64,000 nucleotides of DNA from Candidatus Hadersleviella danica (GTDB taxonomy: Bacteria; Chloroflexota; Anaerolineae; Promineifilales; Promineifilaceae), in the NCBI GenBank assembly GCA_016711405.1, contig JADJSZ010000002.1, positions 62,001-126,000 on the forward strand, written 5' to 3'. A program made the translations under genes and the position numbers. The notes beneath the pieces are model-generated. The model did not search any database. It was not told where the DNA came from and worked only from the letters and a program-made list of their open reading frames with translations. Within the stretch, counting starts at the first letter, position 1, and the number at the start of each line of letters is the position of its first letter. Positions 16,686 through 24,005 of this stretch are shown here, in pieces.

Positions 16686-17963
16686 TTAAGCGGATAACGC
16701 TTGGTCTAAATCCCACAAAATGTCCTCGATGTCCTCGAGGCCGATGCTGAGGCGGACGAAATCGGCCGTGACCCCGGCCGTGACCAAATCTTCGGCCGAA
16801 AGCTGGCTGTGGGTCGTGCTGGCGGGGTGGATGGCCAAACTCTTGGCATCGCCCACATTGGCCACATGGCTAAACAGCTTGAGGCTGTTGATGAACGATT
16901 CGCCAGCGGAACGGCCGCCCTTAATGCCAAAGCCCAAAATCGCCCCCGCCCCCTTGGGCAGGTACTTCTTGGCGCGGTCATGGTCGGGGTGGCTGGCCAA
17001 GCCGGGGTAAGAAACCCACGCCACTTGCGGGTGCGCCTCGAGGAACTCGGCCACCTTTTGGGCGTTGCTCACATGCCGCTCCATCCGCAAACTGAGCGTT
17101 TCCAACCCCTGAATGGTTGTCCAACTGTTGAACGGTGCTTGGCACGCCCCCATATCGCGCAAGGCCAACACCCGCGCCTTCAGGATAAAGGCCATCGCGC
17201 CCAAATCGGCGTAGCGCAGGCCGTGGTAAGAGGGGTCTGGCTCGGTGAAATTGGGGAAACGGCCGCTCGTCCAATCGAACGTGCCCCCGTCTACAATGGC
17301 CCCGCCAATGGTGGTGCCGTGGCCACCGATAAATTTGGTGGTGCTATGTAAAACGATGTTAGCCCCCCACTCAAACGGCCGAATCAGATAGGGCGTGCCG
17401 AAGGTGTTGTCTATGACCAAGGGCAAGTTGTGGGCTTGGGCCACGGCCGCCACTTCCTCAAATGGGAAGACCGAAATATCGGGGTTGCCCAGCGTTTCGC
17501 CATAAATCAGCTTGGTGTTGGGCTGGATGGCTTTGGCAAATCCCTCAGCCCCTTCCTTGGGGTCTACAAAGGTCACGCTGATGCCCAAGTTGGGGAAAGT
17601 GCTCTTGAACTGGTTGTAGGTTCCCCCATACAGCCGGCTACTGGTGACAATGTGCCCGCCCGTATTGGTCAGCGTCAAAATAGCCATGAGTTGGGCGGCG
17701 TGGCCACTGCTGGTGGCCAATGCTCCCACACCCCCTTCCAAACTGGCCAGCCGTTGCTCCAGCACATCGGTGGTGGGGTTCATAATGCGGGTGTAGATGT
17801 TGCCGAACTCTTTCAGGGCGAACAAGTTGGCCGCGTGTTCGGTGCTGTTGAATTGGTAGCTGGTGGTTTGGTAGATGGGCACGGCACGGCTCCCCGTGGT
17901 GGGGTCGGGCACTTGGCCAGCGTGGAGCTGGCGGGTGGTAAAGCCTAGTTGTCGGTCACTCAT
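16686..17963 (-). CDS. metY: O-acetylhomoserine sulphhydrylase MetY
   Basis: 425 residues, the usual length. It is a PLP enzyme of the Cys/Met metabolism family that makes homocysteine from O-acetylhomoserine and sulphide. N-terminus FTTRQLHAGQ and VPIYQTTSYQF; YGGTYNQFKSTF; PLVIDNTFGTPYLIRPFEWGANIVLHSTTKFIGGHG holds the PLP-binding Asp and the Schiff-base Lys in HSTTKFIGGHG. It is the first gene behind the SAM riboswitch and its terminator. Confidence 0.96.
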   Translation of the reverse strand: MSDRQLGFTTRQLHAGQVPDPTTGSRAVPIYQTTSYQFNSTEHAANLFALKEFGNIYTRIMNPTTDVLEQRLASLEGGVGALATSSGHAAQLMAILTLTNTGGHIVTSSRLYGGTYNQFKSTFPNLGISVTFVDPKEGAEGFAKAIQPNTKLIYGETLGNPDISVFPFEEVAAVAQAHNLPLVIDNTFGTPYLIRPFEWGANIVLHSTTKFIGGHGTTIGGAIVDGGTFDWTSGRFPNFTEPDPSYHGLRYADLGAMAFILKARVLALRDMGACQAPFNSWTTIQGLETLSLRMERHVSNAQKVAEFLEAHPQVAWVSYPGLASHPDHDRAKKYLPKGAGAILGFGIKGGRSAGESFINSLKLFSHVANVGDAKSLAIHPASTTHSQLSAEDLVTAGVTADFVRLSIGLEDIEDILWDLDQALSA

Positions 17964-17975
17964 GGGTTCTCCTTG

Positions 17976-18118
17976 TAAGTCTATCAGTCTGTCAGTCTAG
18001 CAGTCGGTCAGCTTTTGAGCCTGCGGAAAAAGGGACGAATTACGAATGACGAAGGACGATATCTCTCGAGCAATTTCGTACTTTGTATTTTGTCCTTCGT
18101 ACTTTTTTCACCGACTGG
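17976..18118. repeat. Heptamer spacer downstream of the SAM riboswitch
   Basis: AGTCTGTCAGTCTAGCAGTC units, then ACGAATTACGAATGACGAAG units with a mirrored TTCGTACTTTGTATTTTG part. It lies between the riboswitch terminator and metY. Confidence 0.65.
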
Positions 18119-18120
18119 AA

Positions 18121-18152
18121 ATAAAAAGCCCTCTGGCTTTTGACCAGAGGGC
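18121..18152 (-). terminator. Terminator of the SAM riboswitch
   Basis: Minus strand: 9-bp stem GCCCTCTGG/CCAGAGGGC with a 7-base loop, then TTTTTAT. It lies between the SAM aptamer and metY and is the likely off-switch when SAM is high. A further hairpin (18178-18204, CCCTCAT/ATGAGGG) lies between aptamer and terminator. Confidence 0.85.
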
Positions 18153-18221
18153 GTACAGATTTATTTGGAATACCCCGCCCTCATCAATAGGGTGGGGATG
18201 AGGGTGGAATACTTGGATTCC

Positions 18222-18340
18222 GTCTCTCTCATCTTCCAGAATAATTTTCTGTCGGAGTTAGCACCTTGACATTTTTGCGGAATGTCTGGTTGCCGAGGCT
18301 TCATAGGGCCGTTCCCTTAGCCTCTCTGGATAAAAGTGAC
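18222..18340 (-). promoter_or_regulatory. SAM-I (S-box) riboswitch
   Basis: Minus-strand RNA shows S-box landmarks in order: TTATCCAGAGAGGC at the 5' side, ACGGCCCTATGAAGCC, CGGCAACC, AAGGTGCTAACTCC, then GGAAGATGAGAGA closing P1. It lies upstream of metY-metX-metW, whose products make homocysteine and so methionine and SAM. The terminator downstream points to control by premature termination. Confidence 0.93.
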
Positions 18341-18364
18341 AATGGCTATTTATTTGTGGCGGGA

Positions 18365-18394
18365 AATATACAGGGATGAACGGCCGCTTGTCAA
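18365..18394 (-). promoter_or_regulatory. Sigma70-type promoter of the met operon
   Basis: Minus strand: TTGACA (18394-18389), 18-base spacer, TATATT (18370-18365). The predicted start is about 20 bases before the SAM aptamer. Confidence 0.7.
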
Positions 18395-18490
18395 GTAAGA
18401 TGAGCGGCCGTGTGGCCGTCTATAGGGCACTGGCTACGGCCGTTTTCTCGAGAGAGGTGTACGGCCGTTGTATAACCTTCACAAGAATGA

Positions 18491-18519
18491 TTGACTAAAA
18501 ATCTGCTATTTTGTACAAA
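18491..18519 (+). promoter_or_regulatory. Probable promoter of the DUF427 gene
   Basis: TTGACT, 17-base spacer, TACAAA, in an AT-rich stretch about 60 bases before the start codon. The region 18381-18467 just upstream carries four CGGCCG palindromes within 87 bases. Confidence 0.5.
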
Positions 18520-18581
18520 AACAGAGTCCGCAGGTTACTAAACCCTAGGCAGTCTTACCCTCACAACAGGAGAATGAATCC

Positions 18582-18863
18582 ATGAAAGCAATTTTCAACG
18601 GCGTTGTTATCGCCGAAAGTCCCACCACCGTCATTGTCGAAGGTAACCATTACTTTCCCCCCAATGCGGTGAAGATGGAGCATTTTACGGAAAGCTCCCG
18701 CCACACAGTTTGCCCGTGGAAAGGCACAGCCAGCTATTACAACGTCGTCGCCAATGGCGAAACCTCTGAAAATGCGGCGTGGTATTACCCCGATACCTCG
18801 GAGCGGGCGGCGCACATCAAGGGGCATGTGGCTTTTTATCCCGTGGTGCAAGTGGTGAAATAA
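18582..18863 (+). CDS. DUF427 domain protein
   Basis: 93 residues forming the whole DUF427 domain, a small beta-barrel of unknown biochemical role. Landmarks are GVVIAESPTTVIVEGNHYFPP, the central CPWKGTASYYNV and the C-terminal KGHVAFYP. The gene has an AGGAG Shine-Dalgarno, its own promoter-like sequence and its own strong terminator, so it is a single-gene unit. Confidence 0.9.
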   Translation: MKAIFNGVVIAESPTTVIVEGNHYFPPNAVKMEHFTESSRHTVCPWKGTASYYNVVANGETSENAAWYYPDTSERAAHIKGHVAFYPVVQVVK

Positions 18864-18902
18864 GCTAGAGACGTGAGATAGAGCTAGAGGGAAATTTGTG
18901 GA

Positions 18903-18940
18903 AAGGTGAGCTGTGTCAAGTGACACAGCTCACCTTTTTT
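18903..18940 (+). terminator. Strong intrinsic terminator after the DUF427 gene
   Basis: A 16-bp perfect stem AAGGTGAGCTGTGTCA/TGACACAGCTCACCTT with a two-base centre (effective loop a few bases) followed by six T. Confidence 0.93.
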
Positions 18941-19027
18941 GTTGCCGCTTGGTCTATTTGCTTGCTGGGGTTGCTTATGTTATGTTTATGTTTGTTCGTG
19001 GCGTTCATCTAACATTTTCTCTCGACG

Positions 19028-19506
19028 ATGACCCATTCTCTCCCCACATCGCTTGGCAAACAATTTAAGCAATGGCTGTATCAGCCAATTTTGGCCTATG
19101 TGCTGGAAACGCCTAGCACGGGCTGGGCTATTGCGGGAGCTTCGGCCGTGCATCTTGCTCTCAGTGCGGCGGGTTTGCCGAGTTGGGAGTGCCCCATCTT
19201 AAAAGTGACTGGGGTTCCTTGCCCGGTTGTGGTTTATCGCGGGGGATGATGGCTCTGGGGCAAGGGGATTGGCGAGCCTCACTTACCTATCACGCCTTTT
19301 CATTGCCAATTTTGCTAGGGGTTCTGTTTGTGGGTTTTGTCTCGTTCTTGCCTAAAACAAGCCGAGCTGACATTCGTACCACGATTGCCCATTGGGAAAA
19401 TCAAACAGGATTCGTGGCTATCTTTTTGTTGGGCTTGGTGTTCTATTGGTTGGGTCGCCTCTTTTGGCTACAGGGCGCATTTGTCTCTTTAATCACGGGC
19501 AACTGA
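19028..19506 (+). CDS. DUF2752 membrane protein, frame broken by one base
   Basis: The first frame (to 19249) ends shortly after CPILKVTGVPCP; the second (from about 19183) resumes with PGCGLSRGMMALGQGDWRASLTYH. Together they give the DUF2752 signature CP..TG.PCPGCGLSR..AL..GD, in a small protein with three membrane helices and about 160 residues. Adding one C to the CCC run near 19222 restores the frame, so an assembly error is the simplest explanation. The next gene begins 40 bases on and probably shares the transcript. Confidence 0.75.
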
Positions 19507-19545
19507 TTGGTTGTCCTTAACCCTTACACCCTTTAGGAGGTTATT

Positions 19546-19800
19546 GTGGTCATTCTTGCTTATCTTGCTTGGTTGGTGAATTTAGTCTGTTGGATTTTTG
19601 TGCTGACGAAGATGTTCCCTGCAAAAGGGGCATTGCATGGCATTCTGGCTATTCTTTGTGGCTTATATGCCTTTATTTGGGGTTGGCAAAACAGTTCCAA
19701 GTATGAAAACATGCGTAATGTGATGATTGTTTGGAGTATCGCTGTTGTAGTAAGTGCTATTACAAATCAAGCGGCTATTTCTTCGGCGATGGGCGGCTAA
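19546..19800 (+). CDS. Small membrane protein, unknown
   Basis: 84 residues from a GTG; the start is fixed by a full AGGAGG Shine-Dalgarno about five bases before it. It has two to three hydrophobic segments (LAYLAWLVNLVCWIFVLTKMF, GILAILCGLYAFIWGWQ, MIVWSIAVVVSAITNQ). No family recognised. Probably co-transcribed with the DUF2752 gene and ended by the palindromic terminator just downstream. Confidence 0.75.
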   Translation: MVILAYLAWLVNLVCWIFVLTKMFPAKGALHGILAILCGLYAFIWGWQNSSKYENMRNVMIVWSIAVVVSAITNQAAISSAMGG

Positions 19801-19816
19801 AGTCAGCACACTTTCC

Positions 19817-19855
19817 AAAAAAAACGGCCGTGGGAATTCCCACGGCCGTTTTTTT
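19817..19855. terminator. Bidirectional terminator made of ACGGCCGT palindromes
   Basis: Eight A, then a perfect 26-base palindrome ACGGCCGTGGG/CCCACGGCCGT around AATT, then seven T. It serves converging transcripts: the small membrane protein (plus) and plsY (minus). Confidence 0.93.
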
Positions 19856-19863
19856 GCCCCCTC

Positions 19864-20556
19864 TTATCCTCCCCCCGCTTGTTGCCGCTCGCGCCGCTTG
19901 CGGAGCTGGGCCCGAAGACCCACAATGCGCTCCTCGCCGCGCAAGAGCCGCTGGAAATTGCCGCGCAGGGCGAAGGCCACGATAGCGGCCGTGATAATTC
20001 CCCCCACCATGTAAATCGGTGTCATCGGCTCCAGCACAGGGTTGTTGGTGAAATAGAGCACCCCAAAGCCAATGGGAATCACCAACGCCATTGTCATCGA
20101 AGCGACCGAGGCGATGCCCAAAAAGTAAATCAGCCCCAACATAACCGTAAAGCCAACGGGGAACATGGGGAACCAAATCACGGCCGCCCAGCCGATATTC
20201 GGCCCTGTGCCCGCCCCCCCCTTAAAGCCCATAAACACCGACCAATTGTGCCCAATGACGACCAACACCCCTGCGCTAATGTGCAACAAGGGCATATCGG
20301 CCGCACTCACTGGCCCCGCCCACAGCCAATTGACAATCCAAATGGCCAGTGCCCCCTTGAACACATCGCTCATGGCCGTGGCGAAGCCAACTTTCCAGCC
20401 AGCGGCGCGCATGGAATTTGTGCCGCCTACACGGCCGCTTCCAATTTGGCGCACATCTTGCCCCGTGGCCAGCTTAACATAAATAAATCCAAAGGGGATG
20501 GCTCCGCAAAAATACCCAATCACGGCCGCCAACAACATATACACGGCTATCATCAT
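19864..20556 (-). CDS. plsY: Glycerol-3-phosphate acyltransferase PlsY
   Basis: 230 residues, slightly longer than the usual 200-210 owing to a basic C-terminal tail (RAQLRKRRERQQ). It is an integral membrane enzyme that moves an acyl group from acyl-phosphate to glycerol-3-phosphate in phospholipid synthesis. The three PlsY motifs are present: IPFGFIYVKLATGQDVRQIGSGRVGGTNSMRAAG, where the usual GNIGATN reads GRVGGTN; GHNWSVFMGFKGGAGTGP; and a late membrane motif. It converges on the small membrane protein gene across a shared terminator. Confidence 0.92.
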   Translation of the reverse strand: MMIAVYMLLAAVIGYFCGAIPFGFIYVKLATGQDVRQIGSGRVGGTNSMRAAGWKVGFATAMSDVFKGALAIWIVNWLWAGPVSAADMPLLHISAGVLVVIGHNWSVFMGFKGGAGTGPNIGWAAVIWFPMFPVGFTVMLGLIYFLGIASVASMTMALVIPIGFGVLYFTNNPVLEPMTPIYMVGGIITAAIVAFALRGNFQRLLRGEERIVGLRAQLRKRRERQQAGGG

Positions 20557-20565
20557 CTTCTCCTA

Positions 20566-20640
20566 GGGATAGTTCAATGGACAATGAACAAGGAGCAATG
20601 AACAAAAGGCTCTTTTGCTCATTGATAATTGCTCATTGAT
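20566..20640. repeat. Heptamer spacer (CAATGAA units, inverted)
   Basis: GGACAATGAACAAGGAGCAATG is answered by TTTGCTCATTGATAATTGCTCATTG, so it could fold. Leader region of plsY. Confidence 0.65.
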
Positions 20641-20656
20641 TGGTAGTGGTCTGCCT

Positions 20657-20674
20657 AAATATAACACGGTGCGT
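20657..20674. promoter_or_regulatory. AAATATAACACGGTGCGT element, copy 1
   Basis: An 18-base identical copy occurs at 55811-55828. It sits about 100 bases upstream of plsY. It may be a binding site for a regulator. Confidence 0.4.
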
Positions 20675-20694
20675 CACCAATGGTTGCAGGAATG

Positions 20695-20775
20695 GGGATT
20701 GTGGAATGGAGATTGCGGAATGCGGAATGGGGATTGCAGAACTATTCACTACTCACTACTCACTAACCACTCCCC
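20695..20775. repeat. GGAATGG and CACTACT heptamer cluster
   Basis: GGGATTGTGGAATGGAGATTG and GCGGAATG units followed by TTCACTACTCACTACTCACTAACC. It reaches the end of the JAMM gene. Confidence 0.65.
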
Positions 20776-21178
20776 CTCTACTACCACCCCATCCCGCACC
20801 CAGAACAAGCCTGCATGGTTATTGAGCAACGAAACAATGAGCAAGCCCGTCTCGGGGTAGTTAACCGCATAGGCGATGTCGGTCGGGGACGGGTAGGCGG
20901 GGACTGGTGGGGTGGGAATGATAAATGGCGAGTAGCTCCCAGCCCTGTCGTTCCATCGCCAACATCGCTTCAACTTGCGCCGCTGGTTCCATCTCAAACG
21001 CCACAGGGCTGGCTAACTTGTTGGGGATGGGATATACGGCCGTCACTCTCCCCCCCACCCCCGCCAACAACCCACACCCCTCCTGCGGTGCCACCGCACG
21101 CAAATGCGCCCAAATGGTGTCCCACTGCACGGCCGTTAGTTGCAGGGGAGCAGGGGGGCAGGGGCGCAGGGGAGCCAA
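20749..21178 (-). CDS. JAMM/Mov34 metallopeptidase-like protein, frame broken
   Basis: Two frames together give a complete JAMM domain of M67 type: catalytic Glu in PQEGCGLLAG, zinc ligands in IYHSHPTSP, then SPTDIAYAVNYPETG with the S-x2-D ligand, ending GLFWVRDGVVVEGEWL. The break is in a CCCC run near 20900, where dropping one C restores it. Prokaryotic members cleave isopeptide-like or sulphur-carrier bonds; no sulphur-carrier gene is adjacent. The N-terminal residues APLRPCPPAPL are translated repeat; a GTG before QWDTIW is a better start. Confidence 0.7.
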
Positions 21179-21345
21179 ATCATCTTCCTCGTTTCATTCT
21201 CTCTTCTCTCCTCTCTTTTCTCTCCCCAGTATATCCCCAAATAGGCTATGATTAAGGGTTGGGAGCCACAGGTTACGCACGAATCATTATGAGCCATTTG
21301 TTAGCTGATGGCTGACAAGCTGACCGCTGAAAGCTAAAAAGGAGA
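21120..21345. other. Spacer with repeats before pgi
   Basis: Contains GCAGGGG-type repeats, a C/T-rich stretch, and an AGCTGATGGCTGACAAGCTG repeat block. An AAGGAGAG Shine-Dalgarno lies just before pgi. No gene is seen beyond the start of the JAMM frame. Confidence 0.5.
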
Positions 21346-21351
21346 GATAAC

Positions 21352-22941
21352 ATGACTGACTTACAATTTTCCACCCAATTGGCTGGCCACCAAACGGCCG
21401 TAGACCACGCCCTTGCCACCCTGCGCCAAGCCGATATTTTGCCCCGCATCTGGCGGCTCGACCACACCGTTTGGCACGAAAGCCCCACCGAAATCAGCAA
21501 CAGGCTGGGCTGGCTGACCAGTCCCCGCGCCATGCAAGCCGAAACGGCCGATCTCGCCGACTTCACGGCCGAAATCCACTCGGCCGGCATTACCGATGTG
21601 CTTCTGCTCGGCATGGGCGGCTCCAGCCTCGCCCCCGAACTATTCAGCCTCATTTTTGGCAACGGCGGGCAGGGGGATGGCCTGCGGCTGGGTGTGGTAG
21701 ACACCACCGCCCCCGAAACGATGACCCATCTGGCCGAAAGCCACGACCCCGCCACTACCTTGTTCATCGTGGCCACCAAATCGGGTGGTACTGTCGAGAC
21801 GCTATCCGCGTTCAAGTTCTTCTACAACTGGGTTTCGGCCGCCCTCGGCCGTGAACAAGCCGGCTACCACTTCGCCGCCATTACCGACCCCGGCAGTTCG
21901 CTGGTCACACTGGCCGAGCAATACGCCTTTCGCCGCACCTTCCTAAACGACCCCAACATCGGCGGCCGTTATTCTGTCCTCTCCCATTTTGGGCTGGTTC
22001 CCGCCGCCCTTGTGGGGGTAGATGTGCCCCGTTTGCTGGAAGCGGCCGTGGCCACCAGCGAAGATAGCGACCTCTGCGCCACCGTGGGGGCCATCATGGG
22101 CGCGTTGGCACAAGTGGGGCGGGATAAGCTCACCTTCGTCACCTCGCCCCAACTGGCCAGCTTGGGCGATTGGGCCGAACAACTCATCGCCGAGAGCGTG
22201 GGCAAAAACGGGATGGGCATTTTGCCCGTGGTCGGCGAACCACTCGGTGCGCCCGAGGTATATGGCGACGACCGCCTGTTTGTGGCCATCACGCTGGCCG
22301 GTGATGAAACGGCCGAACCCCAACTGGCCGCCCTACACGCCGCAGGCCACCCCATCCTGCGCTTCGTGTTGCCCGATATTTACGCCATTGGCGGCCAATT
22401 TTTCTTGTGGGAAATGGCCACGGCCGTGGCCAGCCACCTCCTCGGCGTGCAACCCTTCGACCAACCCAACGTCGAGTTCGCCAAAATTGCCGCCCGCCAA
22501 ATGGTCAAGGCATACCACGACACAGGGCGCATCCCCGAGGGCGAAAGCCAGCCCTACAGCCGCGCCGCGCTGGATGCGTTTGTGGCCGAGGCCAAAGCGG
22601 GGGATTACATCGCCCTGCAAGCGTACCTGCCCCCCACGGCCGATGCGATGGCCAAATTCCGCGCCCTGCAAGCGGAATTGCGCGACCAAACCAAGTTGGC
22701 CGTCACCTTTGGCTTTGGCCCCCGCTTCCTCCACTCCACAGGCCAATTGCACAAAGGGGATGCGGGCAACGGCCACTTTGTCCAATTCACCTACACCTCG
22801 GCCGACGATGTGCCCATCCCCGACCAAGCTGGGAGCGATGCCTCCAGCATGAGCTTCGGCGTACTCATCCTCACCCAAGCCCTCGGCGACGGCCAAGCCC
22901 TCCGCGACGCAGGGCGGCGGGTGATACGATTTCACGACTAG
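21352..22941 (+). CDS. pgi: Glucose-6-phosphate isomerase
   Basis: 529 residues. The enzyme interconverts glucose-6-phosphate and fructose-6-phosphate in the cytoplasm. Landmarks: LLGMGGSSLAPELF (about 85), ATKSGGTVETLSAFKFF, ESVGKNGMGILPVVGEP, QPFDQPNVEFAK and the C-terminal FLHSTGQLHKG. The chain resembles the isomerase half of the transaldolase-isomerase fusions common in this part of the tree, but no transaldolase part is present upstream. ATG start with AAGGAG. Confidence 0.92.
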   Translation: MTDLQFSTQLAGHQTAVDHALATLRQADILPRIWRLDHTVWHESPTEISNRLGWLTSPRAMQAETADLADFTAEIHSAGITDVLLLGMGGSSLAPELFSLIFGNGGQGDGLRLGVVDTTAPETMTHLAESHDPATTLFIVATKSGGTVETLSAFKFFYNWVSAALGREQAGYHFAAITDPGSSLVTLAEQYAFRRTFLNDPNIGGRYSVLSHFGLVPAALVGVDVPRLLEAAVATSEDSDLCATVGAIMGALAQVGRDKLTFVTSPQLASLGDWAEQLIAESVGKNGMGILPVVGEPLGAPEVYGDDRLFVAITLAGDETAEPQLAALHAAGHPILRFVLPDIYAIGGQFFLWEMATAVASHLLGVQPFDQPNVEFAKIAARQMVKAYHDTGRIPEGESQPYSRAALDAFVAEAKAGDYIALQAYLPPTADAMAKFRALQAELRDQTKLAVTFGFGPRFLHSTGQLHKGDAGNGHFVQFTYTSADDVPIPDQAGSDASSMSFGVLILTQALGDGQALRDAGRRVIRFHD

Positions 22942-23009
22942 TGGCGAGTGACTAGTGGCTAGTGGTTAATCACTAACCACTAACCACTAACCACTAACCA
23001 CTCCTCTCC
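22940..23009. repeat. CTAGTGG/ACTAACC heptamer spacer
   Basis: AGTGACTAGTGGCTAGTGG on the left is mirrored by about five ACTAACC units on the right. Confidence 0.75.
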
Positions 23010-23011
23010 CC

Positions 23012-23725
23012 ATGCTCTACCTCCTGCTCATTCCCTTCGCCGCATTGCTGTGGGTCGTTTATTACTGGCTCTTTATCGTGACCGAGGGGTTGTATTTGGG
23101 TCAGCGGGTGGTGGTGTGGCTGTACGATTGGTACGCGCCCCGCTACGATGGCATTAAACAGTATGTGACGGAGGAAGAGCAGGTGTTGGTGGTGGAGCCG
23201 TTGTTGGGCGAGTTGGGGCGGGTTTCACGGCCGCTCATTCTCGATGTGGCCACGGGGACGGGGCGCGTGCCCTATTTTCTGCTCCAAGACGGCCGCCTCA
23301 CGCGTCGCCTGCACGGCCGCATCATCGGCCTCGAGCCAGCGGGCCAAATGTTGGCGCAGGCAGTGGCCAACACCCAGCCCTTTTCGGCCGAGGGCGGGCT
23401 GGATTGGGTGCAACAAACGGCCGTGCCCCTCCCCTTCCCCTCAGCCACCTTCGATGCCCTGACATGTTTAGAAGCGTTGGAATTCTTGCCCGATGAATCA
23501 GCGGCCGTGCGCGAAATGGTGCGCGTGCTCAAGCCCGGCGCACCGCTCCTGCTCACCCGGCGCACAGGCTGGGAGGCGCGGCTGTTCATCGGCCGTTACC
23601 GCACCCGCCCCGCCTTCGCCGCATGGCTGGCCACCTTCGGCCTCACCGATGTGGTCATTGTAGATTGGCAATCGAACTACGACTTGGTTATCGGCCGTAA
23701 GGCGGCTGTAAGCCATAAGCCGTAA
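23012..23725 (+). CDS. Membrane-anchored class I SAM methyltransferase
   Basis: 237 residues. One N-terminal hydrophobic helix (LLLIPFAALLWVVYYWLFIV) and then a methyltransferase fold: ILDVATGTGRVPYFL (SAM glycine motif, about 77), IIGLEPAGQML (acidic loop), FDALTCLEALEFLPD and VLKPGAPLLL. This is the UbiE/Methyltransf_11 type; the substrate is unknown, perhaps a lipid or quinone given the anchor. It follows pgi after a repeat spacer. Confidence 0.85.
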   Translation: MLYLLLIPFAALLWVVYYWLFIVTEGLYLGQRVVVWLYDWYAPRYDGIKQYVTEEEQVLVVEPLLGELGRVSRPLILDVATGTGRVPYFLLQDGRLTRRLHGRIIGLEPAGQMLAQAVANTQPFSAEGGLDWVQQTAVPLPFPSATFDALTCLEALEFLPDESAAVREMVRVLKPGAPLLLTRRTGWEARLFIGRYRTRPAFAAWLATFGLTDVVIVDWQSNYDLVIGRKAAVSHKP

Positions 23726-23776
23726 GCTTTAAGCCCATTCATTCATTAATGAAATGAGGTAATGAGGGAACGGCCG

Positions 23777-23805
23777 TTTACAACCCCCTCCCCATACGCT
23801 ATAAT
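23777..23805 (+). promoter_or_regulatory. Sigma70 promoter for a short transcript
   Basis: TTTACA, exactly 17 bases, TATAAT. It is one of the best promoter matches in the window. Confidence 0.8.
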
Positions 23806-23811
23806 GCCCCC

Positions 23812-23901
23812 ATTAAACCCATAGCGAAAAGATGCGTTGCAGGGGCTGGCCCCCCAACGTCTGAGCAAAGCCTGAGTTCCCCTGTGAATTCAGGCTTTTT
23901 T
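23812..23901 (+). ncRNA. Probable small RNA or attenuated leader
   Basis: The promoter above and the terminator below delimit a transcript of about 90 bases with no open frame. Its 5' part can form a hairpin (GCGTTG/CAACGT with an inner GGGG/CCCC), followed by the terminator stem. It matches no RNA family I know. It could be a free small RNA or a leader whose terminator controls the amidinotransferase gene 100 bases on. Confidence 0.55.
23870..23901 (+). terminator. Terminator of the small RNA
   Basis: 10-bp stem GCCTGAGTTC/GAATTCAGGC (one G-U pair), 6-base loop, six T. Confidence 0.9.
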
Positions 23902-23907
23902 GTTGGC

Positions 23908-24000
23908 TAGTCAAAAGTCTTTCAGCCTCTCGGTCAGTCAGTCGGTCAGTCACTTTCATTCCGCATTCCGCGTTCCCCATTCCGCAATCCCTACCCCCCC
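23908..24000. repeat. CAGTCGGT and CATTCCG heptamer spacer
   Basis: CTCGGTCAGTCAGTCGGTC units then TTCCGCATTCCGCGTTCC units, running to a C-rich stretch before the amidinotransferase start. Confidence 0.65.
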
Positions 24001-24005
24001 TTCCC

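Noticed and set aside
19731..20014. Frames spanning the palindromic terminator and the end of plsY
   Set aside because: They translate a terminator hairpin and antisense of plsY; not plausible proteins.
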